Assembly: GCF_963378075.1 (NCBI RefSeq)
Contig: NZ_OY726394.1
Span: 3,410,001-3,474,000 of the forward strand
Direction: 5' to 3'
DNA from: Mycolicibacter sp. MU0083
Lineage (GTDB): Bacteria > Actinomycetota > Actinomycetes > Mycobacteriales > Mycobacteriaceae
DNA length: 64,000 nt
Positions 17,016 to 25,486 of this stretch are shown one piece after another. Each line of letters begins with the position of its first letter. The first letter of the stretch is position 1. The notes under the pieces were generated by a model. It was not told where the DNA came from. It made no database searches and saw only the letters and a list, made by a program, of their open reading frames with translations. The position numbers and the translations under genes were made by a program.

Positions 17016-17735
17016 GTGACCGAGACGGGCCTCGTGAGGACTGCTGTCGTGACCGGGGGCGCCTCGGGTATCGGGGCGGCAGTCGTCAACCGATTGCGTG
17101 CCGCCGGCCACCAAGTGGCCATCATCGACCTCAACCCGGGCGACCAGGACCTGGCGTTCGCCGCCGACGTGACCGATCGCGGTCAGATCGACGCCGCACT
17201 GACCCAGATCCGCGCCGAACTGGGTCCGGTCACCATCCTGGTCAACGCCGCCGGGCTGGACGGCTTCAAGAAGTTCAGCCACATCAGCTTCGCCGACTGG
17301 CAGCGTGTCATCGACGTCAACCTCAACGGCGTCTTCCACATGGTCCAGGCGGCGCTGCCGGACATGATCGAGGCCGGCTGGGGACGCATCGTCAACATCT
17401 CCTCCTCCAGCACACATTCCGGCACTCCATATATGGCGCACTACGTCGCCGCCAAGTCCGCCGTCAACGGGCTCACCAAGACTCTGGCGCTGGAGTACGG
17501 ACCGGCCGGGATCACCGTCAACGCCGTACCCCCGGGCTTCATCGACACCCCGATGCTCCGGGCCGCCGAGAGCCGCGGCTTCCTCGGCGACATCGACGAC
17601 AACATCGCCCGCACCCCGGTACGGCGCATCGGTAAACCCGAGGACATCGCCGCGGCCTGCGCCTTCCTGGCGTCCGAGGAGGCCGGTTACATCACCGGCC
17701 AGATCCTGGGCGTCAACGGCGGCCGAAACACCTGA
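17016..17735 (+). CDS. short-chain dehydrogenase/reductase
   Basis: A 239-residue classical SDR. The cofactor motif is GGASGIGAA, followed by NAAG (VNAAGLDGF). The catalytic Ser-Tyr-Lys set is seen in NISSSST and HYVAAKSA, and the C-terminal segment is GYITGQILGVNGG. The start is GTG 17016, seven bases after AAAGGAGA. Upstream in-frame codons lie in the promoter region. SDRs of this size oxidise secondary alcohols or reduce ketones, including 3-hydroxyacyl-CoA. It begins a + strand operon with a second SDR, a ferredoxin and a P450. Confidence 0.88.
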   Translation: MTETGLVRTAVVTGGASGIGAAVVNRLRAAGHQVAIIDLNPGDQDLAFAADVTDRGQIDAALTQIRAELGPVTILVNAAGLDGFKKFSHISFADWQRVIDVNLNGVFHMVQAALPDMIEAGWGRIVNISSSSTHSGTPYMAHYVAAKSAVNGLTKTLALEYGPAGITVNAVPPGFIDTPMLRAAESRGFLGDIDDNIARTPVRRIGKPEDIAAACAFLASEEAGYITGQILGVNGGRNT

Positions 17736-17792
17736 CATCCACCCTATTTCGCCATATCCAGGCCGATACGGACACCAACGAAAGGAACAGCT

Positions 17793-18653
17793 GTGGGACG
17801 CGTTGCCGGAAAGGTCGCATTCATCACCGGAGCAGCCCGTGGGCAGGGCCGCAGCCACGCTCTGCGACTGGCCGAGGAAGGCGCCGACATCATCGCGGTC
17901 GACTACTGCACCGACTTCGAGACCATCGGCTACAAGATGGCCACCCCCGAAGACCTCGAAGAGACCAAGAACTACGTCGAGAAGACCGGCCAACGCTGCG
18001 TGATCGCCCAAGCCGACGTGCGTGACGCCGCAGCGCTCAAGACCGCCCTGGACGCCGGCGTCGCCGAGCTGGGCAAGCTGGACATCGTTGTGGCACAAGC
18101 CGGTATCGCCGGCATGAAGGGCCAGCCGCCGCTACAGGCCTGGACCGACGTCATCAACACCAACCTGGTCGGCACCATGAACGCCGTCCATGTCGCCCTG
18201 CCGCATCTGTCCGAGGGTGCTGCGATCGTGGCCACCGCCTCGGCCGCGGCGCTGATGGACGCCCACAACAAGCCCAACCCGGGCGGCGACCCGGGCGGGA
18301 TGGCCTACATGACCTCCAAGCGGATGATCTCGCAGTTCATGCACGACCTCGCCACCGAACTGTCGCCGCGGGGCATCCGGGCCAACGTGATCCACCCGAC
18401 CAACTGCAACACCGACATGCTGCAGAGCGAGCCGATGTACCGCTCGTTCCGCCCGGACCTCGAGCACCCCGAACTCAAGGACGCCCAGCCGGCGTTCTAC
18501 GTCCAGCAGGCCATGAAGGTGCCGTGGGTCGAGCCGGTCGACATCAGCAACGCCGTGCTGTGGCTGGTCTCCGAAGAGGCCCGCTACGTCACCGGCATGC
18601 AGTTGCGCGTCGACGCCGGCGGCTACCTCAAGTGGTACGACTACCACGTCTGA
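17793..18653 (+). CDS. mycofactocin-coupled SDR family oxidoreductase
   Basis: A 286-residue SDR. The N-terminus, MGRVAGKVAFITGAARGQG with RSHALRLAEEGADIIAVD, is the diagnostic start of the mycofactocin-coupled subfamily. These enzymes hold NAD tightly and pass electrons to the redox peptide mycofactocin. The catalytic Tyr and Lys lie in MAYMTSKR. HPTNCNTDM and the C-terminal YVTGMQLRVDAGGYLKWYDY are also typical. The start is ATG or the GTG of the same codon after AAAGGAA. It sits between another SDR and a ferredoxin/P450 pair, suggesting oxidation of an alcohol made by the P450. Confidence 0.88.
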   Translation: MGRVAGKVAFITGAARGQGRSHALRLAEEGADIIAVDYCTDFETIGYKMATPEDLEETKNYVEKTGQRCVIAQADVRDAAALKTALDAGVAELGKLDIVVAQAGIAGMKGQPPLQAWTDVINTNLVGTMNAVHVALPHLSEGAAIVATASAAALMDAHNKPNPGGDPGGMAYMTSKRMISQFMHDLATELSPRGIRANVIHPTNCNTDMLQSEPMYRSFRPDLEHPELKDAQPAFYVQQAMKVPWVEPVDISNAVLWLVSEEARYVTGMQLRVDAGGYLKWYDYHV

Positions 18654-18681
18654 TGTCGTCTGCGGTGAAAGGAGCCAGGAC

Positions 18682-18876
18682 ATGAAGGTTTTCGTCGACG
18701 GCAAGCGCTGCCAGGGCCACACGCTGTGCGCGATGATCGCGCCCAATTCTTTCGTACTCAGTGACATCGACGGCACCTCGTCGCCGGTGTCCGAAGACGT
18801 CCCGGCAGAGCATCAGGATGCGGTGCGCGAGGCCGCACACTCCTGCCCCGAGCAAGCCATCCGTATCGAGGAATAA
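18682..18876 (+). CDS. 3Fe-4S ferredoxin for the adjacent P450
   Basis: A 64-residue ferredoxin with cysteines at 10, 16 and 55 in the pattern C-QGHTL-C...CPEQAI. This is the three-cysteine 3Fe-4S type used by mycobacterial P450s, with His at the variable ligand position. It starts at ATG 18682 behind AAAGGAGC. The P450 begins 14 bases after its stop, so this is its likely direct electron donor. Confidence 0.9.
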   Translation: MKVFVDGKRCQGHTLCAMIAPNSFVLSDIDGTSSPVSEDVPAEHQDAVREAAHSCPEQAIRIEE

Positions 18877-18890
18877 GTAGGGAGAATCCC

Positions 18891-20273
18891 TTGAGCGTCA
18901 ACGATTCCCTGACCGCTACGGGTCAGGACGATCCAGCCGACGATCGCAAGAAGAACACCTACCACTTCGACCGGCATACCCCGGAATATCGCGATCGATT
19001 CGTCGAGATCACCGAGGAGATGCACGCCAAGTGCCCGATGGCGTGGAGTCCCACCTATGGCGGCCACTGGGTGGCGGCGGACAGCAAGCACGTCTTCGAA
19101 CTGGCCCGCTGTCCGGTGGTCTCGAACCACCACGACATCACCGGCGAGACACCGTTTCAGGGCATCACCATCCCCAAGGCCAGCCGGGCGACGGTGGTCC
19201 GCGGCGGCATCCTGGAGATGGACGAACCCGAACACAGCACCTACCGCGGGGCGCTGAACCCCTACCTGTCCCCCGCCGCGATCAAGCGGTGGGTGCCGTT
19301 CGTCGACGAGATCACCCGTGCCGCACTCGATGAACACATCGAGACCGGCCAGATCGACTTCGTCGAACATCTGGCGAATGTGGTGCCGGCGGTGTTCACC
19401 CTGGCGATGATGGGCATCGAACTCAAGAAGTGGAACGTCTACAGCGAGCCCACCCACGCCTCGGTGTACACCCCCGAACACTCGCCCGATCGCGAGAAGA
19501 TCAACGAGCAGCACCGCGAAATGGGCATCGACATCATCAACAACATGATGGAGATCCGCGACAACCCGCGGCCGGGCCTGGTCAATGCGCTGATGCAATT
19601 CCGCATCGACGGTGAGCCGGCCCCCGATATCGAGATCCTGGGCAACCTGGGACTGGTCATCGGCGGTGGTTTCGACACCACGACGGCGCTGACGGCCCAC
19701 GCGCTGGAATGGCTGAGCCAGCACCCCGAGGAACGCAGCCGGCTCAGCAGGGAGCGCGCAACGCTGCTGGACCCGGCAACCGAGGAGTTCCTGCGGTACT
19801 TCACCCCGGCACCGGGTGACGGCCGGACGTTCGCCGAGGACGTCGAGGTCGAGGGACAACAGTTCAAGCAGTACGAGCGACTGTGGCTGTCCTGGGCGAT
19901 GGCCAACCGGGACCCGTCGGTGTTCGACGAGCCCAACAAGCTCATCATGGACCGTAAAGGCAATCGGCACTTCAGCTTCGGGCTGGGCGTCCACCGCTGC
20001 ATCGGATCCAACGTGGCGCGCACGGTGTTCAAGTCGATGCTCACCGCGGTGCTCGACCGGATGCCGGACTACCGGTGCGACCCCGAGGGCGCCGTGCACT
20101 ACGACACCATCGGCGTCATCCAGGGGATGCGGAATCTGCCGGCCACGTTCACTCCCGGCAAGCGACTCGGACCGGGGCTCGACGAGACCCTGGAGAAGCT
20201 GCAGCGGATCTGCAACGAGCAGGAGTGCGCACGCCCGATCACCGAGCGCAAGGAGATGGTCGTCATCGACTGA
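18891..20273 (+). CDS. cytochrome P450
   Basis: A 460-residue P450, starting at TTG 18891 with GGGAGA five bases upstream. The heme-binding loop FSFGLGVHRCIGSN places the ligand at Cys370. The ExxR helix is EEFLRYF. The I-helix reads GGGFDTTTA, with Phe-Asp where most family members have Ala-Gly-x-Glu/Asp, followed by the Thr used in oxygen activation. There is an extended, polar N-terminus and a C-terminal tail past the heme loop with extra Cys residues. It presumably hydroxylates a hydrophobic substrate with electrons from the preceding ferredoxin. A terminator follows. Confidence 0.9.
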   Translation: MSVNDSLTATGQDDPADDRKKNTYHFDRHTPEYRDRFVEITEEMHAKCPMAWSPTYGGHWVAADSKHVFELARCPVVSNHHDITGETPFQGITIPKASRATVVRGGILEMDEPEHSTYRGALNPYLSPAAIKRWVPFVDEITRAALDEHIETGQIDFVEHLANVVPAVFTLAMMGIELKKWNVYSEPTHASVYTPEHSPDREKINEQHREMGIDIINNMMEIRDNPRPGLVNALMQFRIDGEPAPDIEILGNLGLVIGGGFDTTTALTAHALEWLSQHPEERSRLSRERATLLDPATEEFLRYFTPAPGDGRTFAEDVEVEGQQFKQYERLWLSWAMANRDPSVFDEPNKLIMDRKGNRHFSFGLGVHRCIGSNVARTVFKSMLTAVLDRMPDYRCDPEGAVHYDTIGVIQGMRNLPATFTPGKRLGPGLDETLEKLQRICNEQECARPITERKEMVVID

Positions 20274-20282
20274 GCGGCTCCA

Positions 20283-20326
20283 CAGCAAAAACCCCCGAAA
20301 TCTTCGCGATTCGGGGGTTTTTGCTG
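20283..20326. terminator. bidirectional rho-independent terminator
   Basis: A perfect 17-bp stem (left arm CAGCAAAAACCCCCGAA, 20283-20299; right arm 20310-20326) around a 10-base loop. It carries runs of five A and five T inside the arms, so it can work for both the + strand P450 operon and the convergent - strand acyl-CoA dehydrogenase genes. Confidence 0.85.
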
Positions 20327-20343
20327 CGGATAGCTGGTGCGCG

Positions 20344-21519
20344 TCAGCCGCGGGGCAGACCCAGCACCTGCTGGGCGACGATGTTGCGGTGGATCTCCGA
20401 GGTGCCGCCGGCGATGGTGCCCGAGAAGCTGCGGGCATGCCGCTCGAACCAGCTGGCGTAGTAGCTGTCCAGGTTCATCGGCGCATACGGCCCCGACATC
20501 GCCGGGTGCACCAGACCGTCCACCCCGGCCGCATCCAGTGCGTGACCGGAGGCGAACATCTCGGCCTCCGAGCCCAGCAGCTTGAGCACCGACAGGGCGG
20601 CGACGTCCTCCTCGCCGCGGGCGGCGCGGGCCAGCGCCGCCGAACCGAGCAGGCGCAGCGACTGGTAGTCCATGACCGCGGTGGCGAATCGGTCGCGCTC
20701 GAGCGCATCGTGGGGATGGAAGTCGGCGATGATGTTGTCGAGCCGGTCGGCGAATCCCAGCCACATCATGGTGCGCTCGTGCCCGAGCGAACCGTTGGCC
20801 ACCCGCCAGCCGCCGTTGAGCGGACCGACCAGGTTCTCCCCCGGCACCCGCACATCGGTGAAGAACACCTCGTTGAAGTCTTTGTCGTCGATCCCGCAGA
20901 TGGTGGGGAACGGACGACGCACCACGCCCGGAGTGTCGGTGGGGATCAACAGCACGCTGATGCCCTTGTGTTTGGGCGCATCCGGGTCGGTGCGTACGAA
21001 CGTCAGCAGCACGTCGGCGTCGTGGGCACCCGAGGTCCACACCTTCTGGCCGTTGACGATGAAGTCGTCGCCGTCGCGGTCCGCCCGGGTCCGCAACGAC
21101 GCCAGGTCCGATCCCGCACTCGGTTCACTCATGCCCAGCGACGCGGTGATCTCGGCCCGCAGGATGGGCACCGCCCAGCGCTGCTTCTGCTCGTCACTGC
21201 CGAACGAAAGCAGCGATGCGGCAATGATATTCACACCCTGTGGATTAAAGCTGTGGTAAATCCGGCGCCGGCACAGCTCCTCCAGATGCACGAACTGCTG
21301 CAGCAGGGTGGCGTTGCGCCCGCCGAACTCCGGCGGGTTGCCGGGCAACAGCCAACCGTTGTCGAACAGCAGCCGCTGCCATTGGCGCGCCCACTCCGGC
21401 ATGTGCGACACCGAGCGGGGACGCTCCATGGTGTCGGCCTCGGGCGGCAGGTTCGCGTCGAGGAAGGCCCCGAACTCCGCGCGGAATTCCTCGACCTCGG
21501 GGTCAAATGCGAGCTGCAA
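20344..21519 (-). CDS. acyl-CoA dehydrogenase (catalytic-type subunit of a pair)
   Basis: A 391-residue acyl-CoA dehydrogenase. The FAD/substrate motifs MSEPSAGSDLASL and FIVNGQKVWTSGAHDAD are present. A GHER segment carries a Glu at the position used as base in isovaleryl-CoA-dehydrogenase-type enzymes, and the C-terminus has SGTIAGGTSEIHRNI. The start is assigned to TTG 21519, five bases after GGAGGA, by comparison with the close paralogue at 42710-43882, which begins at the same residue. It overlaps the partner gene upstream by 17 bases. Adjacent pairs like this form alpha2-beta2 enzymes in steroid side-chain degradation. Confidence 0.88.
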   Translation of the reverse strand: MQLAFDPEVEEFRAEFGAFLDANLPPEADTMERPRSVSHMPEWARQWQRLLFDNGWLLPGNPPEFGGRNATLLQQFVHLEELCRRRIYHSFNPQGVNIIAASLLSFGSDEQKQRWAVPILRAEITASLGMSEPSAGSDLASLRTRADRDGDDFIVNGQKVWTSGAHDADVLLTFVRTDPDAPKHKGISVLLIPTDTPGVVRRPFPTICGIDDKDFNEVFFTDVRVPGENLVGPLNGGWRVANGSLGHERTMMWLGFADRLDNIIADFHPHDALERDRFATAVMDYQSLRLLGSAALARAARGEEDVAALSVLKLLGSEAEMFASGHALDAAGVDGLVHPAMSGPYAPMNLDSYYASWFERHARSFSGTIAGGTSEIHRNIVAQQVLGLPRG

Positions 21520-22510
21520 GGTATTCCTCCGCGATCGCGGCACGGTGCTGCGCGGCGCCGCCCAGCATCAGTTCACCGGCCTTGGCCCGCTTGAGCGCGA
21601 ACTGCAGGTCGTTCTCCCAGGTGAATCCCATGGCGCCGAACAGTTGCAGCCCGTGCCGGAAGACCACCGACTGGCATTCTCCCGCCGCGGCCTTGGCCAT
21701 GGCGGCGGCCATCCGCCGCCGCGGGTCGTCGACCGAGATGGTCAGTGCGGCGAAATAGGCCAGCGCCCGGGCACGTTCGATCGCGACGTGCATGTCGGCC
21801 GCCTTGTGCTGGACGGCCTGGAAGGATCCGATCGGCACCCCGAACTGGTGGCGGCTGCGCACATGTTCCAGCGCCAGGTCGAGGATGCGCTGGCAGGCGC
21901 CGACCATGGTCATCGCCATCCCGCTCAGCGCGACGTCGCGAGCGCGGGCGACATCGACCCGGAGCCGGGCGGTGTCGGCAACCTCCACCCCGGCGAAGGT
22001 CAGGTCGGTCACGTGCAGGGTCGGGTCGAACACGTCGGCCTTGCGTGCTGTGACCGCGCCGGCGTCGACGAGGAAGACGCCCGCATCGGTGACCACCGCG
22101 AGCCGATCGGCGCGATCCCCGTCCAGTACGTGCAGGGCGGTGCCGTTGAGCACCCAACCGGCCGCGTTGCGGTGCGCGGTCACCCCGCTGAACACCGCCG
22201 CACCGGCCGAGCCGCCCGGGTCGTGGTGCTCACCGACCAGCGGGGCGAACTGGGTCATGGTCGCCAGGAACGGCGTCGGATCGGTGGAGCGGCCCAACTC
22301 TTCGAGGACGATCGCCAACTCCACCGCGGTCTCGGCTTCGTGCAACTCGGTCCAGCCCAGGTCCGCATAGACCTTCCAGAGCGCCTCGACGGCGTCGTCG
22401 TCGCCGTCCTCGGCGACCCGGCGCACCAACGCGGGCGTGCACTGCTTGCCCACCACGTCGCGCACCGTGCCCTGCCACAGTCGCTGATCTTCGTCGAACT
22501 CCAAGAGCAT
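21503..22510 (-). CDS. acyl-CoA dehydrogenase-like partner subunit
   Basis: A 335-residue, shorter acyl-CoA dehydrogenase homologue. The start is ATG 22510 after GGGAGAGG. The C-terminal helical domain is clear (RSRHQFGVPIGSFQAVQHKA, LQLFGAMGFTWENDLQ). The MxEPxxGSD flavin motif is missing, and no Glu-Arg base motif is seen at the matching helix (SGMAMTMVGACQ). It therefore looks like the non-catalytic or flavin-completing beta subunit of a heterotetramer with the overlapping gene. Its promoter region carries a perfect operator at 22537-22553. Confidence 0.82.
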   Translation of the reverse strand: MLLEFDEDQRLWQGTVRDVVGKQCTPALVRRVAEDGDDDAVEALWKVYADLGWTELHEAETAVELAIVLEELGRSTDPTPFLATMTQFAPLVGEHHDPGGSAGAAVFSGVTAHRNAAGWVLNGTALHVLDGDRADRLAVVTDAGVFLVDAGAVTARKADVFDPTLHVTDLTFAGVEVADTARLRVDVARARDVALSGMAMTMVGACQRILDLALEHVRSRHQFGVPIGSFQAVQHKAADMHVAIERARALAYFAALTISVDDPRRRMAAAMAKAAAGECQSVVFRHGLQLFGAMGFTWENDLQFALKRAKAGELMLGGAAQHRAAIAEEYLAARI

Positions 22511-22536
22511 TACCGTCACCTCTCCCAAGCGCCGAT

Positions 22537-22553
22537 CGAGAATAACATTCTCG
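22537..22553. promoter_or_regulatory. GAGAAT-N3-ATTCTC operator, perfect
   Basis: CGAGAAT-AAC-ATTCTCG, with perfect seven-base arms and a three-base spacer, 27 bases upstream of the - strand acyl-CoA dehydrogenase start. It is one of six such sites in the window. A weaker copy facing the + strand gene follows at 22661-22677. Confidence 0.75.
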
Positions 22554-22660
22554 CAAACGGATGTAACGATCTCCGACTGCGAAACCTCGCTACTGCTGCG
22601 CAGCGAGACCCGGAACACTCCGCCGCGAGACCAGCGGGCATCGCCCGCCGGGGCCACGAA

Positions 22661-22702
22661 TGAGAATCTAGTTCTTGCAAGCAAAGAATACAGCTATACA
22701 AT
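22661..22702 (+). promoter_or_regulatory. promoter with degenerate operator for the amidohydrolase operon
   Basis: TTGCAA (22675-22680) and TACAAT (22697-22702) are spaced by 16 bases and form a reasonable promoter for the gene at 22796. TGAGAAT-CTA-GTTCTTG at 22661-22677 is a degenerate copy of the recurring palindrome and overlaps the -35 element, a position fitting repression. Confidence 0.5.
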
Positions 22703-22795
22703 GATGGCACCCGGGGGGTCGGGCTGCACGACGACTCCGACACAGCGGCCGACGGAACCAGCGGCCGGCGAGCGGAACGGCGAAGGGCGACGTTG

Positions 22796-23884
22796 ATGAT
22801 CGAACACCCGGACGGCACCCGCACGCCCGTCATCGACGCCAGCGTGCACATCTTCGCGGCGTCCAACGCCGATCTGCGCGGCTTCATGCGGGAGCCCTTC
22901 AAGAGCCGCGGCTTCCCGGACTACGAGATGGACTGGTACGGCGCGCCCGGCGGCGAGTACGCACCCGGCACCAGAGGACCCGACGGCCAGTACCCCGGCT
23001 CGGACGTCGAGACCGTCGCCGAGCACCTGTTCACCGATCGCAACGTCGACATCGCGGTGCTGCACCCGATGACCCGTGGCGTGATGCCCGACCGCCACCT
23101 GGGCACCGCGATCGCCGCGGCGCACAACGAGATCCTGGTGTCACGCTGGCTGGACCACGACACATTCGGCGACCGGTTCCGCGGCACCATCCGGGTCAAC
23201 CCCGACGACGTCGGCGGTGCGCTGCGCGAGATCGCCAAGTACCGCGACCACCCCCGCGTCGTCCAGATCGGCATCCCGCTGCAGTCCCGCGAGCTCTACG
23301 GCAAGCCGCAGTTCTGGCCGCTGTGGGAAGCCGCCGTGGACGCCGGGCTGCCGGTGGCGACGCACACCGAGGTGGGCGCCGGGATCGGATTCGCGCCCAC
23401 GCCGAACGGCGTCACCCGGACCTACGAGCAGTACCACTCGTTCATGTCGCTGAACTACCTCTATCACTTGATGAACATGATCGCCGAGGGCGTGTTCGAA
23501 CGGTACGACGGCCTGAAGTTCGTCTTCGGCGACGGCGCCGGGGATTCCCTCACCCCGTTCATGTGGCGGATGGACTGCTTCGGCCGGCCCCACCTGGAGC
23601 AGACGCCGTGGGCACCCCGGATGCCCAGCGAGTACCTGCCCGGCCACGTCTTTTTCGTGCAGGGCCCGTTCGACGGCCCCGGCGACACCGATTTCGCCGG
23701 GGAATGGTTCGGTTTCACCGGCAAGGACGACATGACGATGTTCGGATCCAGCTATCCGCACTGGAATCTGACGCCGTTGGCCGTGCCCGGCTCCTACAGT
23801 GCCGAACAGCGCGACAAATACTGCTGGCGCAACGCCGCTGAGCTCTACGGGATCGAGATTCCGGCCGGCCTGGCCGCCCGATAA
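22796..23884 (+). CDS. amidohydrolase family 2 (COG2159) protein with degenerate metal site
   Basis: A 362-residue TIM-barrel protein of the amidohydrolase_2/ACMSD-like group, which includes metal-dependent decarboxylases and hydrolases. ATG 22796 is preferred over the TTG one codon upstream. Most members begin with Asp-x-His and end the barrel with GSDYPH. Here the first motif is DASVH (Ser16 for Asp) and the last is FGSSYPHW (Ser for the metal-ligand Asp). The next gene encodes a homologue with both residues intact, so this one may be a structural or regulatory partner. It is the first gene of a + strand operon. Confidence 0.8.
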   Translation: MIEHPDGTRTPVIDASVHIFAASNADLRGFMREPFKSRGFPDYEMDWYGAPGGEYAPGTRGPDGQYPGSDVETVAEHLFTDRNVDIAVLHPMTRGVMPDRHLGTAIAAAHNEILVSRWLDHDTFGDRFRGTIRVNPDDVGGALREIAKYRDHPRVVQIGIPLQSRELYGKPQFWPLWEAAVDAGLPVATHTEVGAGIGFAPTPNGVTRTYEQYHSFMSLNYLYHLMNMIAEGVFERYDGLKFVFGDGAGDSLTPFMWRMDCFGRPHLEQTPWAPRMPSEYLPGHVFFVQGPFDGPGDTDFAGEWFGFTGKDDMTMFGSSYPHWNLTPLAVPGSYSAEQRDKYCWRNAAELYGIEIPAGLAAR

Positions 23885-23900
23885 GGAGAAAGGTGTCGCT

Positions 23901-25064
23901 ATGACCACCACCGACGAAGCGGGCACCCCGACCACGCAGCGTTCCACCCCGATCGAGCGGGTGCCGGTCCGCTGCGTGGACTCCGACGTGCATCCGGTTC
24001 CGAAACGGGGCCAGTTGTTGCCGCACATCCCCGAGCCCTGGCGCAGCAAGTACTTCACCACGCATTCCTTCGGCGAGCAGATCTACTACGACGCGCCCGA
24101 CTACGCACACGCCTTCGCCATGCGGGTCGACTCGTTCCCCGACGACGGCGAATTCGCTTGCAGTGACCCTGATCTGGCCACCAAACAGCTGATCATGGAG
24201 GCGGGCTCCGACATCGCGATCCTGGAGCCCACCGCCTACCCGGCCCGGATCGCCGAAGCCGACCACGCCATGAGCCAGGCCCTGAACTCCTGGCAGGACG
24301 CCTGCTGGCTGGACTCTCACAACAACTGGCATCAGCGCTGGCGCGGCTCGATCTGCGTGTCCATCGAGGCTCCGGAACTGGCGGCCGCGGAGATCGAGAA
24401 GTGGGCCGAGCACCCCTACATGGCGCAGGTCTTGATCAAGGCCGAGCGACGCCCGGCATGGGGCGACCCGCGCTACGACCCGGTCTGGGCCGCCGCCACC
24501 AAGCACGGCTTCCCGGTGGCCTGTCACCTATCCCGCAGTCACCACGAGGAACTGCCGCTGCCACCGGTGGGTTACCCGAGCTACAACCACGACCTGATGG
24601 TCACCTACTCACTGCTGGCCCACAACCAGATCATGAGCCTGATCTTCGACGGTGTCTTCGACCGATTCCCGACGTTGAAGATCGTCTTCGTCGAACACGC
24701 CTTCACCTGGATCCTGCCGTTGATGTGGCGACTGGACGCCGTCTACGAGGCCCGCAAGAAGTGGGTCGACATCAAACGCAAGCCCAGCGAATACATCAAG
24801 GACCACATCAAGTTCACCACCCAACCGCTGGACTACCCCGAGGACAAGACCGAACTCATGCGGGCGTTCGAGTGGATGGAGTGCGAGAAGATCCTGCTCT
24901 TCTCCAGCGACTACCCGCACTGGACCTTCGACGACCCGCGCTGGCTGGTCAAGCACCTGCCCGAGCACGCCCGGGAAACCGTCATGTTCAAAAACGGTCT
25001 GGCCACCTACCGCAACCTGCCCACCACCGTCCCGGCCCTCGAGGGCCAAGTGCGGGTGTTCTGA
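23901..25064 (+). CDS. amidohydrolase family 2 (COG2159) enzyme
   Basis: A 387-residue protein homologous to the preceding gene but with the usual ligands: VDSDVHPVP at 26-34, His in VACHLSRSH, FVEHAFTW and FSSDYPHW. Members act as metal-dependent decarboxylases or C-C/C-N hydrolases on cyclic carbon skeletons. The start is ATG 23901 behind AAGGAGAAAGG. It is followed at two bases by a Rieske ferredoxin gene. The reaction is not predictable from sequence. Confidence 0.85.
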   Translation: MTTTDEAGTPTTQRSTPIERVPVRCVDSDVHPVPKRGQLLPHIPEPWRSKYFTTHSFGEQIYYDAPDYAHAFAMRVDSFPDDGEFACSDPDLATKQLIMEAGSDIAILEPTAYPARIAEADHAMSQALNSWQDACWLDSHNNWHQRWRGSICVSIEAPELAAAEIEKWAEHPYMAQVLIKAERRPAWGDPRYDPVWAAATKHGFPVACHLSRSHHEELPLPPVGYPSYNHDLMVTYSLLAHNQIMSLIFDGVFDRFPTLKIVFVEHAFTWILPLMWRLDAVYEARKKWVDIKRKPSEYIKDHIKFTTQPLDYPEDKTELMRAFEWMECEKILLFSSDYPHWTFDDPRWLVKHLPEHARETVMFKNGLATYRNLPTTVPALEGQVRVF

Positions 25065-25066
25065 CC

Positions 25067-25468
25067 ATGGCCGAAGACAAACCCGCGGCCGAGCAGCCGC
25101 GGCTGGCACAGGGCCGCGAGCACATCGTCGCCACCGTCGACGAGATCCCGCCCGGCACACACAAATTGGTTCCGATCGGCCGGCACGGCGTGGGGGTGTA
25201 CAACGTCAACGGCACCTTCTACGCGATCGCCAACTACTGCCCGCACGAAGGGGGTCCGCTGTGCTCGGGCCGTACCCGCGGCCGCAGTGTGGTCGACGAG
25301 CAGGCACCCGGGGACGCGGTGATGGTCCGCGACCAGGAGTTCATCTATTGCCCCTGGCATCAATGGGGATTCGAGTTGGCGACCGGCACCACCGCCGTCA
25401 AGCCCGAGTGGAGCATCCGCACCTACCCCGTCCGGGTCGTCGGCAACGACGTCCTGGTACAGGCCTGA
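25067..25468 (+). CDS. Rieske [2Fe-2S] ferredoxin
   Basis: A 133-residue soluble Rieske protein. The cluster ligands are Cys58 and His60 (ANYCPHEGGPL) and Cys95 and His98 (IYCPWHQWGF). It has an insertion of about 15 residues between the two ligand pairs (CSGRTRGRSVVDEQAPGD). Such proteins carry electrons to ring-hydroxylating oxygenases. Two oxygenase alpha subunits lie elsewhere in the window (37488 and 61582), while this gene sits in an amidohydrolase operon. The start overlaps nothing; the ATG follows the previous stop by two bases. Confidence 0.88.
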   Translation: MAEDKPAAEQPRLAQGREHIVATVDEIPPGTHKLVPIGRHGVGVYNVNGTFYAIANYCPHEGGPLCSGRTRGRSVVDEQAPGDAVMVRDQEFIYCPWHQWGFELATGTTAVKPEWSIRTYPVRVVGNDVLVQA

Positions 25469-25486
25469 CCGCAGGAGAAAGACACC

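Noticed and set aside
18882..18896. GAGAATCCCTTGAGC as another operator copy
   Set aside because: Only the left half matches. The sequence is the ribosome site and start codon of the P450 gene within an operon.
22796..23884. The first amidohydrolase as a pseudogene
   Set aside because: The frame is intact, has a promoter and coding bias like its neighbours, and only the metal-site residues are changed, so a functional partner role is more likely than decay.
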